NCBI GenBank assembly: GCA_035347995.1
Contig: DAOPQD010000006.1
Location: 1-64,000 of the forward strand
DNA length: 64,000 nt
Source of the DNA: JAAZNO01 sp012798275
GTDB lineage: Bacteria > Chloroflexota > Anaerolineae > B4-G1 > SLSP01
Direction: 5' to 3'
Shown here: positions 34,401-42,000 of the stretch, piece by piece
Position numbering within the stretch: the stretch's first letter is position 1
Layout: every line of letters begins with the position of its first letter
Notes under the pieces: generated by a model
The model's database searches: none
What the model was told of the DNA's origin: nothing
Seen by the model: the letters and a program-made list of their open reading frames with translations, nothing else
Translations under genes and position numbers: made by a program

Positions 34401-35118
34401 GGCGGCGCTGGAGTTCACCGCCGAGTGGTACGCCGCCGCGCCCCCTTCCGCCGATCTGATCGCTCGCTGGGAGGCGCTGGATGCGGCGGGGAACGGCGTC
34501 GCGACGTGCGAGGGCCCCCTCGCGCCCGGCTCGCGCACCTCTGCGTGGCCTCGCTTCGCGTGGGTGCGCGCCCCGGTGACACTCGCACTCCCGCCGCTGC
34601 TGCCCGATGGCCCCTACACGCTGCGTCTGACGCTGCTCGCAGAGGGCGCCATCACCCAGACCTGCGAGCTGGGCGCGCTGAACATCGTCCCACGCCCGCG
34701 CAGCTTCACCTTGCCCGCGCCGACCTATCCCCAACAGGCGGCCTTCGGCGGCGAGCTGCGCTTACTCGGCTACGACCTCAGCCGCGACGCCGACACGCTT
34801 CGGGTGACGCTGTGGTGGCAGGCGCAGACCGTTCCCGCGCGCGACTACAAGCGCTTCGTCCACGTGATTGCCCCCTCTGGGGACATTCTCGCGCAGGACG
34901 ACGCCATGCCCCGCGCGTGGACCTATCCTACCAGCTGGTGGGCCGCCGGTGAAGTCGTGAGCGAGACGGTGACGTTGCCTGCGCCGCCCGGCGACTATCG
35001 CCTGGGCGTGGGCTGGTATGACGGCGACACCGGCGTGACGTTGCCGGCGACCGCCGCCGACGGGACACCGTGGGCCGATAATCGCGTCCTGCTGAATGCT
35101 GCGGCGCCTTCGAAATAG
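31444..35118 (+). CDS. Very large multi-pass membrane protein, PTPS-related/GT-C-like, with C-terminal beta-sandwich modules
   Basis: The 1224-residue protein has about a dozen membrane segments in the first 420 residues, with DSPFLLQRTLDMAENLRHG and GYPFFNHYAALPFYLSGGL resembling the '6-pyruvoyl-tetrahydropterin synthase-related' membrane domain, a GT-C-like fold of unknown activity. A soluble region follows (about 440-600), two more membrane segments (about 600-660) and then at least three beta-sandwich modules to the end (LRLKLHWSLAQ.., LRVTLWWQAQTVPARDYKRFVHV..). Three hydrophilic inserts in the membrane part are encoded by dispersed repeats. The start is uncertain: no ribosome-binding site precedes the ATG at 31444 and the first 20 residues are repeat-like. 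Probably envelope glycan assembly, by inference. Confidence 0.75.
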   Translation: MSTSSSSRMTHSASRLTFYAFLFLLPLLAAFPLWGPGMVNTRGGGDSPFLLQRTLDMAENLRHGIFPARWMAHAAYDLGYPFFNHYAALPFYLSGGLTALGLSPLLAIQATQTLGFLLAALTLALWARRVYGNRWATLLAVAAYTFAPFHLVNVYVRGDSLSEFWAFVWYPLILWTLDRVAEHPTLRRVTLAALSYAALILTHNVSAFIFAPFALLYAAIQRVGESTQQREGEKAEKREGKSANRISRSTQYVVRLIAPFLLAFLLTAWFWIPAIGETGYGQMGPEFTAGYFHYSNHFRGLNLVQRTFLFDYSVAGDAAAAGPFAMGGVQAALALLGAGALIWQIGESAKKRESESATHILRSTQYAFILFSLGLSTFMITPLSAPLWEHLPLLATTQFPWRFLSVQALFTAMATAALANRREGEKAEKRESDSRFAQHAVPAFLIVCLALAALGALRPERLLITADDVTWDPLLLYEAFTGNIGTTIRYEYLPRDVKPRLYLSEAVVDGVDAAQPIADGGVMATAVLLERLPDRQTWQLTAAGDAPVTFPLIWWPGWQAEVDGVVADAYPMTGSGRLTVDLPAGEHTVTLQLRATPLRAAAEWISALTVVGLCAVFFQHRGVEARRRKELADFLKAGLGSTGALLSVAALAVILPALFSPSSSLPFSLSPAPATFDFIQMPWATRGPVYFGTPWHAQLGTGDAVLTAVGALPHGVSPAQMLPVPLTWELPTPKSITATLRLVSPAEPRHGVSYGLAETTFTLAGQVTPTLELPADLSRGLYLLELRVFGIDGELPARTATGAERGALYLGAVRVTQGPSLPADAPVLARFRDLTLHTVEVQPPDPTTLRLKLHWSLAQRTPRNWSLSLRLLDADGRQLSQADLQPGYGYLPTTLWQAGELVTDYPTLSLPEGLAPGDYTLHVISYLEATMETGGEVALPLELTGVTVRDPRERCCEWQYREEQTLCAAGGVTLISLALPEAHPEGAALEFTAEWYAAAPPSADLIARWEALDAAGNGVATCEGPLAPGSRTSAWPRFAWVRAPVTLALPPLLPDGPYTLRLTLLAEGAITQTCELGALNIVPRPRSFTLPAPTYPQQAAFGGELRLLGYDLSRDADTLRVTLWWQAQTVPARDYKRFVHVIAPSGDILAQDDAMPRAWTYPTSWWAAGEVVSETVTLPAPPGDYRLGVGWYDGDTGVTLPATAADGTPWADNRVLLNAAAPSK
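32104..32215. repeat. In-frame dispersed repeat 1 in the large membrane protein gene
   Basis: Purine-rich GCGAGAAGGCGAAAAGGCGG-type sequence followed by ACGCAGCACGCAGTACG-type sequence. It encodes a charged loop (GESTQQREGEKAEKREGKS) followed by RSTQYVV between membrane helices. Confidence 0.75.
32475..32545. repeat. In-frame dispersed repeat 2 in the large membrane protein gene
   Basis: The same two-part composition as the copy at 32104-32215; the peptide is GESAKKRESESATHILRSTQY, again placed between two membrane helices. Confidence 0.75.
32704..32775. repeat. In-frame dispersed repeat 3 in the large membrane protein gene
   Basis: Third copy of the same composition; peptide REGEKAEKRESDSRFAQHA, between two membrane helices. 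Confidence 0.75.
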
Positions 35119-35138
35119 CCGCTTTCAAGGGGGTGGTG

Positions 35139-35166
35139 TTGTCACCTGGGCTAATTACATTATAAT
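35139..35166 (+). promoter_or_regulatory. Promoter for degV with long leader
   Basis: TTGTCA (35139-35144), a 16-bp spacer and TATAAT (35161-35166). Transcription from here would give a leader of about 200 nt before degV. Confidence 0.65.
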
Positions 35167-35307
35167 TCTCGTCGAAGTGTTTTCTTGATGGGCGGGGCGA
35201 GGGACGTTCGCTCGGGCATTTTATCCTTGCCAGGCATTATTTTATCTAACGCCGTTGGCTCCTTGCTTCTGTACTGATTCCTTTGCCAGGTGAAAGTCCC
35301 TCCTTGA

Positions 35308-35332
35308 CCTCCTGACCTCCACGGTCAGGAGG
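35308..35332 (+). promoter_or_regulatory. Perfect hairpin in the degV leader
   Basis: CCTCCTGACC-TCCAC-GGTCAGGAGG forms a 10-bp stem with a 5-nt loop, 45 nt before the degV start. There is no T-run after it, so it is not a standard terminator. It could be a regulatory or mRNA-stabilising structure. I do not recognise a riboswitch class. Confidence 0.4.
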
Positions 35333-35377
35333 CGTTCCCGCACCTTAACCGCTGTCTTTTCATTCAGGGAGGAACTT

Positions 35378-36223
35378 ATGATTCACATTGTCACAGACAC
35401 CACGGCTTATCTGCCGCCCGCGATCCGTGAGGCATGGTCTATTCACACGGTGCCGCTCAAAGTCAACATGGGTGCGGGCCTGGCGGATCAGGATGAGGAT
35501 GACCTCTCACTAGAGGTGTTTTATCAGCATCTGGCGCACGTGGAGACGGCGCCCACCACGAGTCAGCCCCCGCCTGGCGATTTTATGCGCCTCTACGAGG
35601 AGCTCACCTGCGATGGCGACGAAGTGCTCTCCATCCACATCTCGGAAGCGTTGAGCGGGACGGTGCGCGTGGCGCAGATGGCGGCCCAGGAAGTGGCGCC
35701 TGAGCGGATCACCGTCATTGATTCCCAGGCGACGACCTGTGTGTTGGCGCTGATGGTTCACCAGGCGACAAAAGTGCTGGCAGCCGGCGGTTCGCGTGCT
35801 GAGGCCGCCGCCGTTGTGGAGCAGATGACCCACAGCTTTGCCGGCGTGTTCCTGGTAGAAACTCTGGATTATCTGCAAAAAGGGGGGCGCATCAATGGCG
35901 CGGCGAAGTTGCTGGGAAACGTGCTGCACCTGCGTCCTATCCTCTACCTCAACGACGGCAAGATTGATCCGCTGACGGTGGCGCGTACCCGGAAGCGGGG
36001 TCTGGAGCAGGTGCTCGTCGAGGTGCAGAAGCGGGTGGGGAACGTGCCGGTCTATGCGGCGGTCACGCACATCCAATGCGCGGAGGACGCCCACGCTTTT
36101 GGTGAGCAGGTGCGCCAGGAATTGCAGTGCGTGGATTTCTTCCTGCACGAAACCGGACCGGTGATCGGCTCGCACGTTGGGCCGGGCTTCCTCGGCCTGG
36201 GAGTGTGCCCGGTCGTGCAGTAG
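35378..36223 (+). CDS. DegV family fatty acid-binding protein
   Basis: The 281-residue cytoplasmic protein has the DegV opening IVTDTTAYLPP, PTTSQPPPGDF, the lipid-head site region HISEALSGT and the C-terminal sequence HVGPGFLGLG. Related proteins (FakB) present fatty acids to the kinase FakA. FakA is not seen nearby, so it may serve another kinase or simply bind lipid. GGAGG precedes the ATG. A promoter with a long leader and a downstream terminator make it monocistronic. Confidence 0.9.
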   Translation: MIHIVTDTTAYLPPAIREAWSIHTVPLKVNMGAGLADQDEDDLSLEVFYQHLAHVETAPTTSQPPPGDFMRLYEELTCDGDEVLSIHISEALSGTVRVAQMAAQEVAPERITVIDSQATTCVLALMVHQATKVLAAGGSRAEAAAVVEQMTHSFAGVFLVETLDYLQKGGRINGAAKLLGNVLHLRPILYLNDGKIDPLTVARTRKRGLEQVLVEVQKRVGNVPVYAAVTHIQCAEDAHAFGEQVRQELQCVDFFLHETGPVIGSHVGPGFLGLGVCPVVQ

Positions 36224-36243
36224 CTCTGTGAGGGGAGCAGTAA

Positions 36244-36276
36244 GGTGAGCGGAGATTTCCGCTCACCGTGTTTTGT
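36244..36276 (+). terminator. Terminator of degV
   Basis: A perfect 10-bp stem GGTGAGCGGA / TCCGCTCACC is followed by GTGTTTTGTT, 20 bp after the degV stop. Confidence 0.75.
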
Positions 36277-36355
36277 TGCCTCAATGTATAACGACGCTGA
36301 ATCGCAACGGGCGCGTGGCCGGGCGCTGTTGTGCATTCCATGTCAGGAGAGGGTC

Positions 36356-37681
36356 ATGCCCGAAGCTACTTTTCACTTTCCGCCGAATTTCAAATGGGGG
36401 GTCGCCACGGCCGCGCATCAGGTCGAGGGCAACAACACCAACAATCAATGGTGGGCCTGGGAACAACAGGAGGGGCGCATCAAAGGGGGCCACACTTCCG
36501 GGCGCGCCTGCGATTGGTGGGAAGCGGCGGAGGCCGACTTCGACCGTGCAGCGGCCATGGGCCTGAACGCGCTGCGCCTTTCCATCGAGTGGAGCCGGGT
36601 GGAGCCGGAACCGGGACGCTTTGATAACGCTGCCCTGGAGCGCTACCGCGAGATGCTGAAGGGCCTGCAACAGCGCGGCCTGGAGCCGATGGTGACGCTG
36701 CATCACTTCTCCAATCCGCTGTGGCTGGAGCAGCAGGGCGGCTGGCTCAACAAGGACACGCGCGCGCATTTCGTCCGTTACGTCGAGCGGGTGGTCAAGG
36801 CGCTCGGCGATCAGGTGACGTTGTGGTGCACCATCAACGAGCCCAACGTTTACGCCGTGATGAGCTATCTCTATGGGACGTTTCCGCCCGGTCGGCGTGA
36901 TTTTGGAGCGACCCGCATCGTGCTGCAAACCCTGCTGCAGGCTCACGCCGAGGCCTATCGTGCCATTCACCGCCTTCAACCCAACGCCAAGGTGGGATTG
37001 GCGCACAATTTGCGCTTTTTTGATCCCGCTAACCCGCACTCGTTTCTGGACCGGTCGGTGGCCAAGATCCTGGATCGGGGTTTCAATCGTTCCGTGCTCG
37101 ATGCGGTGTGGAAAGGGCGGTGGGTCCTGCCCATCGGTTTTGGCTCGGCCTGGTCGTTGCGTCACACGCTGGACTGGATCGGCCTGAACTATTACACGCG
37201 CGATCTGGTCGCTTTCGATAGCGGCGCCAGGGAGGCGCTGTTCAGCCGTACGCTCCATGCCCCCGACGCGGAGCTGCTCGACGGCGGGTACGGCGAGCTC
37301 TACCCGGAGGGGTTGCGGCGCGCGATCAAGCGCTTGTGGCAGATGCGCTTGCCGATCTACATCACCGAAAATGGCATTCCCGATAGCGACGACGATCAAC
37401 GGCCGGCCGCGTTGCTGTTGCACTTACACCAACTGTGGAAGATTTTGCAGAACAACATTCCTGTGCGGGGCTATTATCACTGGACGTTGGTGGACAATTT
37501 CGAGTGGGCGGAGGGCTGGACGTTGCGCTTCGGCCTGATCGAAATGGATCCCGCGACCGGCGTGCGCACGCCGCGCCCCAGTGCGGACCTCTACACGGCC
37601 ATCGCGCGCGGCAATGCCCTCACGCCGGCGTTGATTGACGCCTATGCGCCGCAGTTGCGCCCGGTCTTGTTGCCGGAGTGA
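36356..37681 (+). CDS. Beta-glucosidase / 6-phospho-beta-glucosidase type, GH1
   Basis: The 441-residue enzyme has the GH1 N-terminal signature FKWGVATAAHQVEGN, the acid/base Glu in TINEPNV, the nucleophile Glu in YITENGIPD and the substrate-binding tail YYHWTLVDNFEWAEGW. It hydrolyses beta-linked glucosides, galactosides or related sugars; without a phosphate-binding loop I can call, the unphosphorylated substrate is likelier. It seems cytoplasmic. AGGAGAGG precedes the ATG at 36356; an in-frame start at 36245 lies in the degV terminator. queA follows 10 nt downstream, so the two are probably co-transcribed by chance of position. Confidence 0.92.
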   Translation: MPEATFHFPPNFKWGVATAAHQVEGNNTNNQWWAWEQQEGRIKGGHTSGRACDWWEAAEADFDRAAAMGLNALRLSIEWSRVEPEPGRFDNAALERYREMLKGLQQRGLEPMVTLHHFSNPLWLEQQGGWLNKDTRAHFVRYVERVVKALGDQVTLWCTINEPNVYAVMSYLYGTFPPGRRDFGATRIVLQTLLQAHAEAYRAIHRLQPNAKVGLAHNLRFFDPANPHSFLDRSVAKILDRGFNRSVLDAVWKGRWVLPIGFGSAWSLRHTLDWIGLNYYTRDLVAFDSGAREALFSRTLHAPDAELLDGGYGELYPEGLRRAIKRLWQMRLPIYITENGIPDSDDDQRPAALLLHLHQLWKILQNNIPVRGYYHWTLVDNFEWAEGWTLRFGLIEMDPATGVRTPRPSADLYTAIARGNALTPALIDAYAPQLRPVLLPE

Positions 37682-37691
37682 CCTCAGTCAG

Positions 37692-38753
37692 ATGAAAACT
37701 GCCGATCTTGACTATGATCTTCCTGCGGAGCTCATCGCGCAGCAGGCGGTGGAGCCCCGGGACAGCTCGCGGCTGCTCGTCATTCACCGCGACACCGGTG
37801 CGCTGGAACATCGCGGCTTCCGGGAGCTGGGGGACTACCTTCATCCCGGCGATTTGCTCATCGCCAATGAGAGCCGCGTCATCCCGGCGCGGCTGTTTGG
37901 GCGGAAGACGCCCGGCGGCGGCAAAGTCGAAATTCTGCTGCTGCGGAATCTCGGCGCGGCTCGTTGGCGGGCGCTCGTGGGTGGAGCGCGCACGCGCGTG
38001 GGAAGCCACATGCAGCTGCTGCGAGGCGAAGAACCTCTCGCGCTCTACGCTGAAGTGGAGGCGAGCGGGGAACGCGGCGAGCGCACGGTGGTGTTCTCTG
38101 AGCCCATCGAGCCGTATCTCGACAGCATCGGGCAAATGCCCTTGCCGCCGTACATTCATCAGGCCCTGGACGACCCGGAGCGCTATCAGACGGTGTATTC
38201 GCGCACGCTGGGCAGCGCTGCCGCGCCGACGGCGGGATTGCATTTCACGCCGGAGCTGCTGCTCGCCTTGCGGGATCAGGGGGTGCAGCTGGCCTTCGTC
38301 ACCTTGCATGTGGGGCTGGATACGTTCCGTCCGATCACGGAGGACTCCATCGAAGGGCATACCATCCACAGCGAATGGGCGACCCTCACGCCAGAAGTCG
38401 CCGCGCAGATCAATCAGACGAAGGTGATGGGCGGGCGGGTCATCGCCGTGGGCACGACTTCGATGCGGGTGTTGGAGACCGCGGCGCGCGAGGGACTGCT
38501 GCAGACACCCGCGGAGGGGTGTCCGTGGCGCACGGTGGCGCCTTTCGAGGGCTTCACCCGGCTTTACATCACGCCTGGATTTCAATTCCGGGTAGTGGAC
38601 GCGCTGATCACCAATTTTCACTTGCCGCGCAGTACCCTCCTGGCGTTGGTGATGGCCTTTGCGGGCGTCGAGCTCATCCGTAAAGCCTACGCCGAAGCCA
38701 TCCGTGAGCGTTATCGCTTCTTCTCCTTGGGTGACGCTACGCTGATCCTCTAA
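37692..38753 (+). CDS. queA: S-adenosylmethionine:tRNA ribosyltransferase-isomerase
   Basis: The 353-residue enzyme transfers and isomerises the ribose of SAM to preQ1 in tRNA to make epoxyqueuosine. Motifs: YDLPAELIAQ at the N-terminus, RDSSRLLV, ANESRVIPARLFG, PLPPYIHQ, GSAAAPTAGLHFTPELL, HVGLDTFRP and NFHLPRSTLLALV. Length is normal. ATG at 37692 fits the family start; an earlier in-frame ATG lies inside the GH1 gene. Other queuosine genes are not in the window. Confidence 0.95.
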   Translation: MKTADLDYDLPAELIAQQAVEPRDSSRLLVIHRDTGALEHRGFRELGDYLHPGDLLIANESRVIPARLFGRKTPGGGKVEILLLRNLGAARWRALVGGARTRVGSHMQLLRGEEPLALYAEVEASGERGERTVVFSEPIEPYLDSIGQMPLPPYIHQALDDPERYQTVYSRTLGSAAAPTAGLHFTPELLLALRDQGVQLAFVTLHVGLDTFRPITEDSIEGHTIHSEWATLTPEVAAQINQTKVMGGRVIAVGTTSMRVLETAAREGLLQTPAEGCPWRTVAPFEGFTRLYITPGFQFRVVDALITNFHLPRSTLLALVMAFAGVELIRKAYAEAIRERYRFFSLGDATLIL

Positions 38754-38851
38754 CCGGCGGGCTTGCCTGTAACGCGCTCGGGGCTGCCGGCGGCATGTGA
38801 GAATTGCCCTGGTCTTGAAGCGTGCCTCCCTTTCGTCCTTTCGTGGCGTGT

Positions 38852-38879
38852 TTGACTTTTGAATGGACGAGGCTATAAT
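38852..38879 (+). promoter_or_regulatory. Strong promoter for rpoC
   Basis: TTGACT (38852-38857), a 16-bp spacer and TATAAT (38874-38879). The leader of about 130 nt contains small inverted repeats (TCCG..CGGA and ATGGC..GCCAT) that might fold. Confidence 0.75.
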
Positions 38880-39016
38880 ATTTATTCGCCTATGCTAGCG
38901 GGAAGAGGTTTGATCGGGGAAGCGCTGAGGATTCCGTAGGAATTCTCGGACGCTTCTTTTGTGCTGTATGGCTCAGGCCATATTCTTTGAAGGTCGTTTG
39001 AGACCATGTGGGGGAA

Positions 39017-42000
39017 ATGATGAATAGGGACGAAGTTGTGACCGAAGCGCGTACCTTCAAGATGTTGCGTATCAACCTGGCTTCGCCGGAAGCCATCCTT
39101 TCCTGGTCCTATGGGGAGGTAACCAAACCGGAAACCATCAACTACCGCCGTTTGCGTCCCGAAAAAGATGGGCTGTTCTGTGAAGCGATTTTTGGCCCGA
39201 CCCGCGATTATCAATGTTATTGCGGCAAATACAAGGGCATTCGCTACCGGGGCATCATCTGCGACAAGTGTAATGTGGAAGTCACCCGTTCAGCGGTGCG
39301 CCGTGAACGCATGGGGCACATTGTGCTCGCCGCGCCGGTAGCGCATATCTGGTACACCCGGCGCATCCCCAGCCATTTGAGCATTTTGCTCGACATCAGC
39401 AAGCGTAACCTCGACCGCGTGCTCTACTTCGCGCAGTACATCATCACCCATGTGGACGAAGAGGCCCGTCAACGGGCGCTCAAACGCCTGGAAGAGCGTG
39501 AGAAGCAGGGCATCAGCACGCTGGACAAGGCGGCGCAGTCCATGAGCGCCGATCTGGACGAGCAGCTGGCTCACTACCAGGAACAACAGGAACTGCAAGC
39601 GCGCGCTCTGCGGGAAATGCTGGAAGAGGAGCGCGATGCCCGGGCGGATGCGATTTCTAAGGAGGCCCAGCGCTTGCAGCGACGGCTGGAAAGCCTGATG
39701 GATCGCGAAGCTCCAGAGACGCTGATTTTTGAGATTACGGACACGGTCATCGTGGAAGCGGGGGAAATCGTCCGCCGCAGTCATTACGCCGCCCTGACCA
39801 TGGTTGCCCAGGAAGCGCTCGATGAGCTCGAACATGAAATTCGTGAGCGGGAGCAGGCTCCCGTGAGAACGCCGGACGCGGAGGCGGAGACGCTGGCCGC
39901 CGGCATTCAGGACAAGCTGACGCAGATCCGCGAGGAGCTGCAGGCCAAGACGCTCACGGTGCGCACCCGTTACGACGCGGACCGCGAGGAGCTGCTGAGC
40001 CTGGCGCCGCTTCAATTCCTCAACGAAGCGCGCTACCGCGAGCTGCGGCAGAAGTGGGGACAGGTCTTCAAAGCGGGCATGGGAGCCGAGGCCGTCTACG
40101 AGCTGCTGGGGCGGCTCGACCTGGAGGCGCTCTCGGAGGAACTGTGGCAAGAGGTGCGGACCGGGCGTTCTGCTCAGCGCCGCAAGAAGGCGACCCGTCG
40201 CCTGCGCGTGGTGGAAGCGCTCCGCAAGAGCCACAATCGCCCCGAATGGATGATTCTGACGGTGCTGCCGGTGTTGCCGCCGGAATTGCGCCCGATGGTG
40301 CAGCTCGATGGCGGGCGTTTTGCCACCTCCGACCTCAACGATCTGTATCGCCGCGTCATCAACCGCAACAACCGCCTGCGCCGATTGCTCGATCTTGGCG
40401 CCCCGGAAGTGATCATCCATAACGAGAAACGCATGTTGCAGGAGGCCGTGGACAGCCTCATTGACAACAGTCAGCGCGGCAAGGCCATGAGCCGCCGCGG
40501 ACGGCGCCAGCTCAAGTCGTTGAGCGATTTGCTCAAGGGGAAGAAGGGCCGGTTCCGCCGCAACCTGCTGGGTAAGCGCGTGGACTATTCTGGCCGTTCC
40601 GTCATCGTCGTTGGGCCGCATCTCAAGATGCATCAGTGCGGTCTGCCTAAGACGATGGCGCTGGAACTGTACCGTCCGTTCGTGATTCAGCGCCTGGTGG
40701 ATTACAACTATGCGGCGAACGTCAAAGCGGCCAAGCGGCTGATCGAGCGGCAGCGGCCCGAGGTGTGGGAAGTGCTGGAGGAGGTCATCGGCGACCGCCC
40801 CGTGCTGCTCAACCGTGCGCCGACGTTGCATCGCCTCGGCATTCAGGCTTTCGAGCCGATCCTCATCGAGGGCAAGGCGATCCAGCTCCACCCGCTCGTG
40901 TGCGCGGCTTTCAACGCTGACTTCGACGGTGATCAGATGGCGGTGCACATTCCACTGTCCCGCAAGGCGGTGGAAGAGGCCCGCAAGCTGATGCTCGCCT
41001 CGCGCAACATTCTGAAGCCCGCCGACGGACAGCCCATCATCGGTCCCTCCAAGGACATGTGCATGGGCATTTACTACCTCACCATGGACGGGCGCCCGAC
41101 GGAGGAGCCCCCGCGCTTCTACACGGACCTCGATGAGGTCGAGACGGCGTATGTGTTGGGTAAGGTGACCCTGCACACGCCGATTTTGGTGGCGCAGGTG
41201 TACGAGGGGCGCCCGGCGCCTGCCGAGCCGATCGCGACGACGGTGGGACGCGCGCTGTTCAACCGGATCGTGCCCGATCCGATGCGCTTCATCAACCGAC
41301 CGCTGAGCAAGAATGATCTCAACAACGAAATCGCGCGGTGCTACCGCCTGTTGGGCCCGGAAGTCACGGTGCAGTTTGCCGATGACATCAAGGCGTTGGG
41401 CTTCTACTATGCGACCCTCTCCGGCGTGACCATTTCGGTCTACGATTTGACGATTCCTGAGTCGCGGGAGGCGATCATGGAGGCCGCGTCGCAGGAGGTG
41501 GCCGAGATCGAACGGCAGTACCGGCGCGGCCTGTTGACCGAGGACGAGGAGTACAACCGCGTCATCCAGATTTGGACGCGCGTGCGCGAGGATGTGTCGC
41601 GGGCGGTTTCGGACTCCCTCGACCCCTACGGCCCCATCGCGGTGATGGCGAAGTCTGGCGCTTCCAAGGGCGGTTTCGCGCCGATCGCGCAGCTTTCGGG
41701 GATGCGCGGTTTGATGGCCGACCCCTCCGGGCGCATCATCCCGTTGCCGATCCGCTCCAACCTGCGCGAGGGCCTGACGGCGCTGGAGTACTTCATCTCC
41801 ACGCACGGTTCGCGGAAGGGTCTGTCGGATACCGCGCTCCGCACGGCTGACGCGGGGTATCTCACCCGCCGGTTGGTGGACACGGCGCAGGATGTGATCA
41901 TCAACGCTACGGACTGTCACACTCGCCGTGGCTTGTGGATTCGTGATCGCAAGGAAGAGCGCGTCGCCGATCAGACGTTTGGCGAACGCCTTGTCGGGCG

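Noticed and set aside
35173..35377. A known riboswitch in the degV leader
   Set aside because: Apart from one hairpin there is no match to a class I can recognise by eye.
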